From: Chitinophagaceae bacterium
GTDB taxonomy: Bacteria > Bacteroidota > Bacteroidia > Chitinophagales > Chitinophagaceae
NCBI GenBank assembly: GCA_017307755.1
Contig: JAFKGQ010000006.1
Span: forward strand, 620,001-684,000
Length of the DNA stretch: 64,000 bases
Direction of reading: 5' to 3'
The notes below the pieces were generated by a model, which saw only the letters and a list, made by a program, of their open reading frames with translations, was not told the DNA's origin and searched no databases. Numbering within the stretch: the stretch's first letter is position 1; every line of letters starts with the position of its first letter. A program made the position numbers and the translations under genes. Below are positions 15,462 through 23,820 of the stretch, in pieces.

Positions 15462-16895
15462 ATGGCAACAGTGATCATTCCCACTCCCCTGAGGAAATTC
15501 ACCAATAATACAGCACGGCTGCAAGTCAGCGGCGGTACCATACAGGACACAGTCAATGAGTTGACCCGGAACTTTCCCGATCTGAAAAAGCACCTGCTGG
15601 ATGACGGAGGAAGCATCCGCTCCTACGTAAATATCTTTGTAGGCAACAACGATATCCGCGATCTTCAGCAGGAAAATACAGCTGTTCAGGAAGACACCGT
15701 CATCAGCATCGTTCCGGCTATCGCCGGCGGCAGCCCCGACGAGGCCCCCCTCTTCACAAAAGAAGAACTGGCCCGTTACAACAGACATATTATCATACCC
15801 GGCTTCGGTATGGAAGCCCAGCAAAAACTAAAGAAAGCAAAGGTCCTGGTCATCGGCTCGGGCGGCCTGGGCAGCCCCGTTCTATTGTACCTGGCGGCAG
15901 CCGGCGTAGGCACCCTCGGTATTGTCGACTTTGACGTCGTGGATGATAGCAACCTGCAGAGACAAGTGCTCTTCGGTATCGATGAGATTGGCAAGCCCAA
16001 AGTAGAGGCAGCCAGAAGAAGGCTGGCGGCCCTGAACCCCTACATACAACTCAATATTTATAACACGCATCTTAACTCCGGGAATGCGCTGGATATCCTG
16101 AAGGATTACGATGTCATCGCGGACGGCACGGATAACTTCCCCACCCGCTACCTTGTCAACGACGCAGCCGTACTGCTGGGCAAGCCCAACGTATATGCAT
16201 CGATCTTCCAGTTTGAAGGACAAGTTTCCGTTTTCAACTACACGGATGGCAAAGGCAACACCGGTCCAAATTACCGCGACCTCTATCCCACACCTCCCCC
16301 TCCGGGTCTGGTACCCAGTTGCGCAGAAGGCGGCGTACTCGGCGTATTACCAGGTATCATCGGCAGCCTCCAGGCGCTGGAAGTGATCAAAGTCATCACA
16401 GGTGTAGGCGAAACCCTCTCCGGACGATTTTATATTTTCGATGCGGTTAATTTCGAAAGCAGGACCTTTAATATCAAGGCTAGGGAAGACAACCCCATCA
16501 GCGGGAAAAACCCCACTATAAAGGCGCTCATCGATTACGAACAATTCTGCGGTATGCGGGCCGTCGAAGAAAAACCCCTGAAAGAGATCACCGCAAAAGA
16601 ACTATACGACTGGCAGGTGAGAGGAGAAAAATTCCAGCTCATCGATGTACGCGAACCGCACGAATACGATATCGTCAACATCGGCGGAGAACTGATCCCC
16701 CTGGCCACAGTCCCCGATAACGCAGCCAGGATCGACGCGGAGAAAAAAGTGGTGATTCATTGCAAAATGGGAGGAAGAAGCGCAAAGGCCATCCGCGAAC
16801 TGGAAGAAAAATTCGGATTTACAAACCTCTACAACCTTAAAGGAGGTATACTATCTTATATCGACGAGGTACAGCCTGAACTGACGAAATATTAA
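15462..16895 (+). CDS. CysO-like sulfur carrier / MoeZ-type E1 / rhodanese fusion
   Basis: A 477-aa three-domain protein. Residues 1-90 match mycobacterial CysO (VIIPTPLRKFT, YVNIFVGNNDIR) and end in VPAIAGG, with the Gly-Gly at 89-90. Residues ~100-340 are a MoeB/ThiF-type adenylyltransferase (GSGGLGSP at 132-139, DDSNLQRQ, ADGTDNFPTRYLVND, VPSCAEGG). Residues ~375-477 are a rhodanese with active Cys434 in HCKMGGRS. It should adenylate and thiocarboxylate the carrier for cysteine synthesis. In mycobacteria CysO and MoeZ are separate proteins; here the carrier's functional C-terminus is buried in the chain, so processing or use as an intermediate-length donor is required. Start chosen at MATVIIPTP; an upstream in-frame ATG overlapping the JAMM gene would add a low-complexity Lys-rich tail. 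Confidence 0.85.
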   Translation: MATVIIPTPLRKFTNNTARLQVSGGTIQDTVNELTRNFPDLKKHLLDDGGSIRSYVNIFVGNNDIRDLQQENTAVQEDTVISIVPAIAGGSPDEAPLFTKEELARYNRHIIIPGFGMEAQQKLKKAKVLVIGSGGLGSPVLLYLAAAGVGTLGIVDFDVVDDSNLQRQVLFGIDEIGKPKVEAARRRLAALNPYIQLNIYNTHLNSGNALDILKDYDVIADGTDNFPTRYLVNDAAVLLGKPNVYASIFQFEGQVSVFNYTDGKGNTGPNYRDLYPTPPPPGLVPSCAEGGVLGVLPGIIGSLQALEVIKVITGVGETLSGRFYIFDAVNFESRTFNIKAREDNPISGKNPTIKALIDYEQFCGMRAVEEKPLKEITAKELYDWQVRGEKFQLIDVREPHEYDIVNIGGELIPLATVPDNAARIDAEKKVVIHCKMGGRSAKAIRELEEKFGFTNLYNLKGGILSYIDEVQPELTKY

Positions 16896-17035
16896 TACCC
16901 GGCGCCAGGCGTCTTTATACTATTTAACTGGCCGGCAACCTTACACACAGGGGCCGGCTTTTTTATTTCACTTGCCGTAAAGGCAAAAAGCAGGAGTATG
17001 ACCCCGATAAAAGAAAAGATTGCTAGCCGTTGCAT
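16892..17035 (-). CDS. Possible 47-aa exported or membrane peptide
   Basis: A short minus-strand frame begins MQRLAIFSFIGVILLLFAFT, a plausible signal peptide or membrane anchor, and ends KTPGAGY just inside the convergent operon's stop codon. Its coding region lies across the operon terminator, whose sequence alone could explain some of the codons. No known family. It may be chance. Confidence 0.25.
   Translation of the reverse strand: MQRLAIFSFIGVILLLFAFTASEIKKPAPVCKVAGQLNSIKTPGAGY
16929..16966 (+). terminator. Terminator of the cysteine operon
   Basis: GCCGGC at 16931-16936 pairs with GCCGGC at 16953-16958 and is followed by TTTTTT (16959-16964). It lies 34 bases after the stop codon of the fusion gene. 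Confidence 0.8.
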
Positions 17036-17311
17036 ATGATTTTATTTTTTAACCCCACACTGCTGGCACAAGATGCGCTCAGTTCCCTGATGCCCTGGCA
17101 ACTGCTGACCGTACAGGAATAAGCAACCACCTGCCGTTCCGTCAAATCAAGCCTGCTAACCAGGGTATCAGGGAATTTTTCCTATCGCACTGTTTCATAA
17201 AATAAAGATACCACGGCGCATTCGTAACTCCAAATAAATAGTCCACTAATTTTATAGACTTTTAAAATAATTTTCCACAAGGACTTGCAAAGGTCCCAAA
17301 CCCTGACAGGC
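17036..17311. other. Intergenic stretch without a supported gene
   Basis: Together with the bases from 16896 this leaves about 400 bases between two convergent genes. Apart from the terminator and the doubtful 47-aa frame, I see only a Cys/Ser-rich minus-strand open stretch (~17045-17190) that lacks a start codon, and an AT-rich end near 17210-17285. Confidence 0.5.
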
Positions 17312-19378
17312 TCAGTAATCCAGCAATCTTTCGATTATTTCACTAACCTTGAGCGCACTCGGGAGCATGGCGTTCTCAAGCCCCATATTCATGGGTACCG
17401 CAGGCAGGTTTAAAGCTCCTTTCACTTCCACAGGAGCGTCCAGTTGAGCGTAACAATTGCCGGATATCCGCCAGGCCAATGCTTCCGCAAAAGAGTTGTT
17501 TTGTTGTTCTTCCGTTAGCACCAGGCACTTCCCGTGACGACGGACAGTGGAGAAGATCAGTGCTTCATCCAGTGGATACAACGTCCGCAGGTCTACCACT
17601 TCCACGCATCCGGGGAAATATTTGGCGGCTGCCTTTGCCCAGTATACACCCATACCATAGGTGATGACACAACACGTCTCACCCCGCCGGGTGGCGCCCT
17701 CATCCGCATGCAGCGCAATAGCCGCCTTGCCAAGGGGAAGGATATATTCCCTGGAGGGCTCGACGCATTTTGCATCCTCCGTACCCGGCACCTTGCTCCA
17801 ATAAAGACCTTTGTGCTCCAGCATCACTACAGGGTTAGGGTCCATAAAGGCGGCCTTCATCAACCCTTTCATATCCGCGGCATTCGATGGATAAACTACC
17901 TTGATCCCTTTGATGGACAGCAGCGTGGATTCGATACTGCCGCTATGGTAGGGACCTCCTCCCCCATACGCGCCGATAGGTACGCGTATCAGCGTCTGTA
18001 CGGGGAATTTCCCGGCACTGAGATAACAGGACTTGGAGATCTCGGTCACCAGTTGATTAAATCCCGGATAAATATAGTCCGCAAATTGTACCTCGACGAT
18101 GGGCTTGGCGCCTACGGCGCTCATCCCTACCGTGGAGCCGATGATATATGCTTCCTGGATGGCAGTGTTAAAAACTCTGTGATCCCCAAAATGCTCGGCC
18201 AGCGTCGCGGCCTCCCTGAATACGCCTCCCAGCCTCCGGCCTACATCCTGACCATATAACAGCGCTTCCGGATGATCCTCCATGATCTCCCGGATGGCAA
18301 ATAAGGCGGCATCTACCATGATCACTTTTTCCCCTCCGGCCGGGCTCCGCTCCCCCTTCTCTTCCGTCACAGGCGTCGGCGCAAAAACATATTTCTCCAC
18401 AGTGGCCGGATCAGGGTCCGGCGCGGCAACAGCAGCCTGGAACTGTTCGGCCACCAACACAACAGCAGCTTTCTCAATGTCTACCAGCTGCGCTCTGTCA
18501 AGCCCCAGCCCCAGCATACGTGCCCTCAACTTTGGCAGGGGATCATGTATTGTATGCGCTTCCAGGTCTTCCGCACTTCGGTAGAATTCCTTCCTGACAC
18601 CGCTGGTGTGATGACCAAGTAAAGGCACCTTCGCCTGTACCAGGTAAGGCCGCCTCCCTTGCCGGACGTCCCGGATCACCCGGTCCATGGCCTCATAGCT
18701 TTCCTGAAAATCACTACCGTCAATCCGTATACGCCCCATGCCCTTGAAGCCTCCGGCATATTCATAGGCGTCCATCGCCCTGGACTCCTCGCTCTTAACA
18801 CTGATACCCCAGTCGTTGTCCTGCACCAGGTAAATGATCGGCAGCTCTTTCAGTACGGCAAATTGAAACGCCTCGCTGACCTCCCCTTCCGTCACGCTGG
18901 CATCTCCCAGGCTGCAAATGACGACAGGCGCCTCTCCCTCTGCACCTCTTCTGAATAAAGGAGATCCGATGCTTTCCAGGTACCGAAGCCCCTGCGCTAT
19001 CCCCGTGGTAGGGATAGCCTGCATGCCCGTGGCGCTGCTTTGATGGACAATCCCCGGCTTATCTTTTCCACGATAATTGGGGTGCGCATAATATTCGCGC
19101 CCGCCCGTAAAAGGGTCTCCGCCCTTGGCCAGCAATTGCAACATCAACTGGTAAGGCTCGAACCCAAGCCCCAGCAAAATGCTCTCATCACGATAATAAG
19201 GACTGACCCAATCACAGGGCTGGAGATGGAACGCAGCAGCTAATTGAATGGCCTCATGCCCCCTGGAAGTAGAATGTACATACTTACAGATGGAACGGTT
19301 GTTTTCATATGTCGACGCCAGCTCACGGGCGATGCACATAAGACGATAGGCGCGTAACAGGATATCAACAGTTATCAT
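17312..19378 (-). CDS. Fused alpha/beta E1 component of a 2-oxoacid dehydrogenase (branched-chain type)
   Basis: A 688-aa protein in which the alpha and beta subunits of a thiamine-dependent E1 are joined. The alpha half (to ~330) has CICSLGDASVTEGEVSEA and DNDWGISV, the thiamine diphosphate motif, and HTSGVRKEFYR. The beta half (from ~350) has LYGQDVGRRLGGVFREA, FNTAIQEAYIIG and GAYGGGGPYHSGSIE, then CLVLTEEQQNNSFAEALAW. This layout matches 2-oxoisovalerate dehydrogenase E1 of Bacteroidota, used to make branched acyl-CoA primers from Val, Leu and Ile. No E2 or E3 gene is nearby. A dispersed repeat copy lies just upstream. Confidence 0.88.
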   Translation of the reverse strand: MITVDILLRAYRLMCIARELASTYENNRSICKYVHSTSRGHEAIQLAAAFHLQPCDWVSPYYRDESILLGLGFEPYQLMLQLLAKGGDPFTGGREYYAHPNYRGKDKPGIVHQSSATGMQAIPTTGIAQGLRYLESIGSPLFRRGAEGEAPVVICSLGDASVTEGEVSEAFQFAVLKELPIIYLVQDNDWGISVKSEESRAMDAYEYAGGFKGMGRIRIDGSDFQESYEAMDRVIRDVRQGRRPYLVQAKVPLLGHHTSGVRKEFYRSAEDLEAHTIHDPLPKLRARMLGLGLDRAQLVDIEKAAVVLVAEQFQAAVAAPDPDPATVEKYVFAPTPVTEEKGERSPAGGEKVIMVDAALFAIREIMEDHPEALLYGQDVGRRLGGVFREAATLAEHFGDHRVFNTAIQEAYIIGSTVGMSAVGAKPIVEVQFADYIYPGFNQLVTEISKSCYLSAGKFPVQTLIRVPIGAYGGGGPYHSGSIESTLLSIKGIKVVYPSNAADMKGLMKAAFMDPNPVVMLEHKGLYWSKVPGTEDAKCVEPSREYILPLGKAAIALHADEGATRRGETCCVITYGMGVYWAKAAAKYFPGCVEVVDLRTLYPLDEALIFSTVRRHGKCLVLTEEQQNNSFAEALAWRISGNCYAQLDAPVEVKGALNLPAVPMNMGLENAMLPSALKVSEIIERLLDY

Positions 19379-19393
19379 GTATGGACATTACAG

Positions 19394-19443
19394 ATCGGAC
19401 CACAGGTCCGATGACCGAAGGTCCATTATTAAATATTATCCGG
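19394..19443 (+). repeat. Dispersed hairpin-plus-core repeat, copy 1
   Basis: A perfect 8-bp hairpin ATCGGACC-ACA-GGTCCGAT (19394-19412) is followed by a core with GAAGGTCC, TTAAAT and ATCCGG (19416-19443). Copies with the same order but other stem bases occur at 23736-23783, 51026-51075 and, inverted, at 33855-33953. This copy lies between the FAH-family gene and the E1 gene. Confidence 0.65.
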
Positions 19444-19465
19444 AGTACTTTTTATCGTACGACGG

Positions 19466-19500
19466 AAAAAAAATGCCATCCTGTATCTCACAGAATGGCA
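19466..19500 (-). terminator. Terminator of the FAH-family gene
   Basis: On the minus strand TGCCAT(T)CTGT and ACAG(G)ATGGCA form an interrupted 10-bp stem followed by eight T. It lies 21 bases beyond the stop codon at 19521. Confidence 0.8.
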
Positions 19501-19520
19501 CCCATCTAACGACGATAAAA

Positions 19521-20132
19521 TTATTTTATTTCTATGGCCAGCAAGCTATCGTCTTCAATAAATGCCTCCAGTTCATCTCCTACCACGCACTCTCCGACAC
19601 CCGCAGGCGTACCCGTAAATACAAGGTCCCCGATATTGACGGAAAAATAATTGGATATATAGGCCACTACCTTATCAAAGCTATTGATCATCAGGCTGGA
19701 GTTACCTTGCTGCACCAACTCTTTGTTCTTATAAAGACAGAAATTAAGATCTTTCTTATTCTTTACATTCTGAAGAGGTATCCACTTGCCGATGGCCGCC
19801 GAGTTATCCCATGCCTTCGCTTTTTCCCAGGGGAGCCCCTTTTCCTTTAATTCATTCTGGATGTCACGAGCGGTAAAATCAATGCCTACAGTAACTGCAT
19901 CATAATATTTACTGGCAAAGCGGTCCTGGATATATTTACCGTTCTTGGATATCCGCAACACCAGCTCGCATTCATAGTGCAATTCGTTGGTAAATTCCGG
20001 ATAGTAAAATGGCGTATGCGCCTGCAGCAATGCGCTCTTAGGCTTCATAAATATAATAGGCTCGTCCGGGATCTCATTATTTAACTCCTTGGCATGAGCC
20101 ACATAGTTACGGCCAACACAGAATATTTTCAT
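19521..20132 (-). CDS. Fumarylacetoacetate hydrolase (FAH) family protein
   Basis: A 203-aa single-domain member of the FAH family. It begins MKIFCVGRNYVAHAKEL, with PIIFMKPKSALL, the metal-binding HYECELVLRI block, GIDFTARDIQ and TGTPAGVGECVVGDEL. Such short proteins act as acylpyruvases or oxaloacetate decarboxylase/tautomerases; the exact substrate cannot be told from sequence. The ATG at 20132 is preferred to an upstream TTG. It has its own terminator, so it is probably monocistronic. Confidence 0.85.
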   Translation of the reverse strand: MKIFCVGRNYVAHAKELNNEIPDEPIIFMKPKSALLQAHTPFYYPEFTNELHYECELVLRISKNGKYIQDRFASKYYDAVTVGIDFTARDIQNELKEKGLPWEKAKAWDNSAAIGKWIPLQNVKNKKDLNFCLYKNKELVQQGNSSLMINSFDKVVAYISNYFSVNIGDLVFTGTPAGVGECVVGDELEAFIEDDSLLAIEIK

Positions 20133-20289
20133 ATTCAATCAGGGTTTTTAAATAGAAAATTCTTTAAACCAGTTTTCATTCAGCCTGAAAAGACCCCGGG
20201 CACCAGCACAGGAATATTGAATATTAAAATATCTACTCATTAGGGATGAATGCAATATTTATGCGAAAATAAAGATTCCCCTTTACAAA

Positions 20290-20868
20290 TCATAGTGTAA
20301 AATCCAAATTATTGTACAGGTTCATGGCCCTCTCAATCCCGCTGGTGGCAAAGCTTTCAACCAGTTCTACCGACTTTTCTACCTTCCCCCTCACCAGCGG
20401 CAACTCATCATCCCTCCATCTCCCCAGCACAAAATCTACCTGTCTTCCCTTGGGGAAATCATTGCCGATGCCAAAACGTAATCTGGGGTAACCATCGGTC
20501 CCTAACACCTCTTCGATGCTTCGCAACCCATTGTGCCCCGCAGCACTTCCTCCCGCCCGAAGCCTGAACTTTGACAGAGGTAGCGCAAGTTCATCGACGA
20601 TGACCAGCACATTTTCCAGAGGGATCTTTTCCTTGTCCATCCAGTATTTCACGGCCTTGCCGCTGAGATTCATAAAGGTAGTGGGCTTGATACAGACCAG
20701 GATCTTTCCTTTCCATCTGATCTCCGCGATTTCGGCTAAGCGGTCCTGTCGGAACGATCCTTCATGCTTCTTTACCAGCGCATCCGCTACGTCAAAACCA
20801 ATATTGTGCCGGGTACCTGCGTAATCAGACCCGATATTACCCAATCCCACGATGAGATACTTAGCCAT
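20290..20868 (-). CDS. pth: Peptidyl-tRNA hydrolase
   Basis: A 192-aa Pth that frees tRNA from prematurely released peptidyl-tRNA. Motifs are LIVGLGNIGSDYAGTRHNIGFDV with the catalytic His, KPTTFMNLSGKAV, VIVDELALPLSKFRLRAGGSAAGHNGLRSI and RLRFGIGNDFPKGRQVDFVLG. The second motif has DELALPLSKFR where most have DDLDLPLG. It follows rplY and prs in the usual Bacteroidota order, but a strong terminator after rplY suggests partly separate expression. Confidence 0.93.
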   Translation of the reverse strand: MAKYLIVGLGNIGSDYAGTRHNIGFDVADALVKKHEGSFRQDRLAEIAEIRWKGKILVCIKPTTFMNLSGKAVKYWMDKEKIPLENVLVIVDELALPLSKFRLRAGGSAAGHNGLRSIEEVLGTDGYPRLRFGIGNDFPKGRQVDFVLGRWRDDELPLVRGKVEKSVELVESFATSGIERAMNLYNNLDFTL

Positions 20869-20900
20869 AAGCGGGGGTCAGTCAAAGGGGATTAAAAATA

Positions 20901-20930
20901 GCAAAAACCCGGTTAATCTCTAACCGGGTT
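20901..20930 (-). terminator. Terminator between rplY and pth
   Basis: A perfect 10-bp stem AACCCGGTTA/TAACCGGGTT (20906-20930) with loop of five, followed on the minus strand by TTTTT. Confidence 0.85.
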
Positions 20931-20947
20931 CCTCCTAATAAATTACT

Positions 20948-21592
20948 TTATTTCTTACCGCCTGCCGCAGGTTTAGCCGCAGGAGCAGCAGCGGCAGCGG
21001 GAGCAGCGCCGCCAGCAGCCGGGGCAGCAGCAGCTTCTTCCTGTTTCAATTGACGCGTCAATACGATCGAGGCGATAGGGATACGGGGAGAGTTCAGGAT
21101 CTCATAGTTCTCCGCTTTCACATCCTCTACCCGCACGTTGCCGTTCAATTCCAGGTCGGTCAGATCGACTTCGATATTTTCTTTCAGATACTTCGGATAA
21201 GTCTTCACTTTTAAAGCCTTCATCTTGGTGATGAGCTTACCGCCATCCTTTACACCTTTCGCTGCGCCTGTAAACTTAAGAGGAATGGTAGCTATCACCT
21301 TCTTGTCATCCACAAGCTCAAGGAAGTCAGCATGGATCAGCTCATCCGTCACCTTGTCAAATTGGAGGTCCTTCAGGATACACTTGTAAGACTTACCGTC
21401 AACCTTAACCTCGGCTAATTGGAAATCAGGTGTGTAGACCAGTGATTTAAAAGATGTCGCAAGAGCTGAGAAGTTCACCTCCTTTGCACCCCCGTAAATT
21501 ACACCGGGCACTTTTTCCTCAGAGCGAAGTTGGCGGGTGGCTTGTTTGCCCATTTCGGTCCTGAGTTGTCCTTCGATTGTAATCGTTCTCAT
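20948..21592 (-). CDS. rplY: 50S ribosomal protein L25 / general stress protein Ctc
   Basis: A 214-aa TL5/Ctc-type L25 that binds 5S rRNA. The N-terminal 5S-binding domain (GQLRTEMGKQATRQLRSEEKVPGVIYGG) is followed by the longer Ctc-type beta domain (DFLELVDDKKVIATIPLKF, ENIEVDLTDLELNGNVRVED). The last ~35 residues are an Ala/Pro/Gly-rich, Lys-ended tail (AAAPAAKPAAGGKK) that is low-complexity and probably disordered. It lies 20 bases after prs and is likely cotranscribed with it. Confidence 0.93.
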   Translation of the reverse strand: MRTITIEGQLRTEMGKQATRQLRSEEKVPGVIYGGAKEVNFSALATSFKSLVYTPDFQLAEVKVDGKSYKCILKDLQFDKVTDELIHADFLELVDDKKVIATIPLKFTGAAKGVKDGGKLITKMKALKVKTYPKYLKENIEVDLTDLELNGNVRVEDVKAENYEILNSPRIPIASIVLTRQLKQEEAAAAPAAGGAAPAAAAAPAAKPAAGGKK

Positions 21593-21612
21593 TGTTTATG
21601 TTTATTAATAAA

Positions 21613-22563
21613 TTACTTGTTCCTCAATTGAGAGTGGATGAACAGCCCCGTGATACTCCTGTTCTCATGGGCATTGCGGATAGCTACAGCAAACAGTTCA
21701 GCAACACTCAACACCTTGATCTTAGAACTCGGACGCTTCAGCGGTATCGTGTCGCACACCACTAACTCTTCCAATACACTGTTCTCTATATTATCATACG
21801 CCTTACCGCTAAGCACCGGATGCGTACACAACGCTCTCACACTCCTCGCACCTTTCTCTTTTAAAAGACCGGCGGATTTCGCCAGCGTCCCCCCCGTATC
21901 ACAGATGTCATCTATCAACACAAGATCCTTATTTGTTACATCTCCGATGACCACCATGCTCGCTATCTCATTGGCGCGCTTCCTGTGCTTGTCACAGATC
22001 ACCATTTCCGCATTAAAATAGCTGGCGATCTCCCTAATACGATTGGCACTTCCCACGTCAGGGGCCGCAAAGGTAAGATTTTCCACCTTAAGTTGCTCAA
22101 TGTAAGGGATAAAAATAGCGCTGCTGTCCAGATGGTCCACCGGAATATCAAAATATCCCTGGATCTGGGGAGCATGCAGGTCCATCGTAATGACCCGGTC
22201 GGCGCCCGCAGCCACTAACATATTGGCTATCAGCTTACTACCTATCGCAACCCGGGGCTTATCCTTTCTGTCCTGACGGGCATATCCATAGTAAGGGATC
22301 ACCGCCACCACCTTGTAAGCAGACGCACGGCGGGCTGCATCGATCATTAACAACAGCTCCAGCAGGTTCTCCGCAGGAGCAAACGTACTTTGCACGAGAA
22401 AAACCATGTCGCCCCGGATGCTTTCATCAAAGGTCGTTTGAATTTCTCCATCGCTAAATCGTTGAATATTAACCTTTCCGGTAGGGGTGCCGAATTGCTG
22501 TGCAATTTTCTCGGCAAGGTATTGAGACCCAGTGCCGGAGAAGATCTTGGCTGAATGCTGCAT
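21613..22563 (-). CDS. prs: Ribose-phosphate pyrophosphokinase
   Basis: A 316-aa PRPP synthetase that transfers pyrophosphate from ATP to ribose 5-phosphate for nucleotide, His and Trp synthesis. Signatures include KVNIQRFSDGEIQ, the MDLHAPQIQGYFDIPVDHL block, KHRKRANE (flexible loop) and the PRPP-binding VLIDDICDTGGTLAKSA. Length is typical. It is first in the prs-rplY-pth group and is preceded by the terminator of a small membrane protein gene. Confidence 0.95.
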   Translation of the reverse strand: MQHSAKIFSGTGSQYLAEKIAQQFGTPTGKVNIQRFSDGEIQTTFDESIRGDMVFLVQSTFAPAENLLELLLMIDAARRASAYKVVAVIPYYGYARQDRKDKPRVAIGSKLIANMLVAAGADRVITMDLHAPQIQGYFDIPVDHLDSSAIFIPYIEQLKVENLTFAAPDVGSANRIREIASYFNAEMVICDKHRKRANEIASMVVIGDVTNKDLVLIDDICDTGGTLAKSAGLLKEKGARSVRALCTHPVLSGKAYDNIENSVLEELVVCDTIPLKRPSSKIKVLSVAELFAVAIRNAHENRSITGLFIHSQLRNK

Positions 22564-22589
22564 AAGAAGGTAAATGTGCGGCGAAGATA

Positions 22590-22630
22590 TAAAAAAAGAA
22601 TCCGTTCCGTGGCTTTTTAGCCACAGAACG
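22590..22630 (-). terminator. Terminator after the 69-aa membrane protein
   Basis: CGTTC/GAACG and GTGGC/GCCAC form an interrupted 11-position stem (22603-22630) with a TAAAAA-type loop, followed on the minus strand by seven T. Confidence 0.75.
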
Positions 22631-22652
22631 AACTCGAAAAAATTATAAGGTG

Positions 22653-22862
22653 TTAATGATTAACTGAAGCCAATTGCTCTCTCGCAGCAGATTGAGCCCC
22701 TACAGCCACTGTCTTTTCAGCGTCTTTTCCCGATTTCGAATTCAACACATAAAAAATAGAAGAACAAACAAAAATGGAGAAGAAGAGGGCGACTACATAC
22801 ATGCCGATACAAAAAAGAAAATTTTGCCAGCCGCCGATTGCGTTAAAGGTTGTTCGTTTCAT
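22653..22862 (-). CDS. Small membrane protein of unknown function
   Basis: A 69-aa protein with one long hydrophobic helix (residues ~13-40, NFLFCIGMYVVALFFSIFVCSSIFYVL) and a charged, Ala-rich C-terminus (SGKDAEKTVAVGAQSAAREQ). It has its own terminator and is divergent from radC, so it is probably a real single-gene unit. No family recognised. Confidence 0.55.
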   Translation of the reverse strand: MKRTTFNAIGGWQNFLFCIGMYVVALFFSIFVCSSIFYVLNSKSGKDAEKTVAVGAQSAAREQLASVNH

Positions 22863-22993
22863 TGGATTTTAGATTAAGATTTTCAAAAGATTACGGATTT
22901 CTACGAACGTTGGTCTTTCGCTAATAACGAAAGAGTTGGGTCCTTATTTTAACTCTTCCTTAGAAACTACAAAATAATAGTTTAAATTGATCC

Positions 22994-23701
22994 ATGCAAG
23001 TCGAGAACCCTGAAAATATCCGCATACGCGACTGGAAAAATGACGATAAACCACGCGAAAAACTACTTAGTAAAGGACCGCAGGCACTGAGTGATTCCGA
23101 ACTGCTGGCCATTCTTATCCGTACGGGTTCTCCCGGCCGTAACGCCACCGAGCTGGCAAAAACTGTCCTCAAAATGGGAGAAGACAGCCTCCTCCGGCTG
23201 GGCCGTCTGACCGCCAGCGAATTGAAGAGATTGAAGGGTATGGGAATAGCCAAGGCGACGATCATTGCCGCCGCCATGGAACTATGCAGACGATGGCAAA
23301 AAGAAGAAGAATTGATTCCGGGAAAAACCCAGTTGAAAAATGGCCGGGAGGCAGCCAGATACCTCTGTGACAAGCTGCGATATCTCCCACACGAAGTATT
23401 CGCAGCTATCTATCTCAACAACGCAGGAACAGTGCTGAAATTCGATACGGTGAGCCACGGCGGACTCACTGGCACAGTGGCCGACCCCCGCATCATCCTC
23501 AAAAAAGCGCTGGAAGAAAATGCCATAAGCATCATACTGGGTCACAACCACCCGTCAGGCAATCTCCGACCCAGCAAGGCGGATGAAGAATTCACCCATA
23601 AAATAAAAAAGGGAGCGGGATACCTCGACATTAAATTGCTGGATCACATCATCGTCAGCGAAAAGGGCCATTTTAGCTTTGCAGATGCAGGCCTGCTCTG
23701 A
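22994..23701 (+). CDS. radC: RadC family JAB-domain protein
   Basis: A 235-aa RadC (UPF0758). The N-terminal helix-hairpin-helix part (KPREKLLSKGPQALSDSELLAILIRTG, LKGMGIAKATIIAAAMEL) is followed by a JAB metallo-domain with E..., GHNHPSGNLRPSKADEEFT, the HxH...D zinc-binding set. The biochemical role of RadC is unsettled despite its name. It is followed by a repeat-rich convergent intergenic region. Confidence 0.92.
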   Translation: MQVENPENIRIRDWKNDDKPREKLLSKGPQALSDSELLAILIRTGSPGRNATELAKTVLKMGEDSLLRLGRLTASELKRLKGMGIAKATIIAAAMELCRRWQKEEELIPGKTQLKNGREAARYLCDKLRYLPHEVFAAIYLNNAGTVLKFDTVSHGGLTGTVADPRIILKKALEENAISIILGHNHPSGNLRPSKADEEFTHKIKKGAGYLDIKLLDHIIVSEKGHFSFADAGLL

Positions 23702-23713
23702 TTGTGCCACAGG

Positions 23714-23819
23714 CAACCCGAAGGCCGAAACCAAAGCGGACCACAGGTCCGCCGCCCGAAGGGCCATCGTTAGATGTTTTCGGCCGGAGGGTATATTCCC
23801 GACAACCCGAAGGCCGAAA
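23714..23819 (+). repeat. Dispersed hairpin-plus-core repeat, copy 2, flanked by a 17-bp direct repeat
   Basis: A perfect hairpin GCGGACC-ACA-GGTCCGC (23736-23752) is followed by the core GAAGGGCC, TTAGAT and TTTTCGG (23757-23783). The whole lies between two exact 17-base direct repeats CAACCCGAAGGCCGAAA (23714-23730 and 23803-23819). It fills the gap between radC and the convergent DUF3467 gene. Confidence 0.7.
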
Positions 23820-23820
23820 A

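Noticed and set aside
17042..17190. Cys/Ser-rich minus-strand open stretch (QVVAYSCTVSSCQGIREL) resembling a modified-peptide precursor
   Set aside because: A stop codon lies just upstream with no start codon in between, and no modifying enzyme or exporter is nearby.
20948..21050. Ala/Pro/Gly-rich tail of L25 as a possible frameshift or fusion
   Set aside because: The frame is continuous, the stop is followed by a clean terminator, and low-complexity tails are common on Ctc-type L25.
23714..23819. Possible CRISPR array after radC
   Set aside because: Only two repeat units exist, there are no cas genes, and the interval matches the dispersed hairpin repeat.
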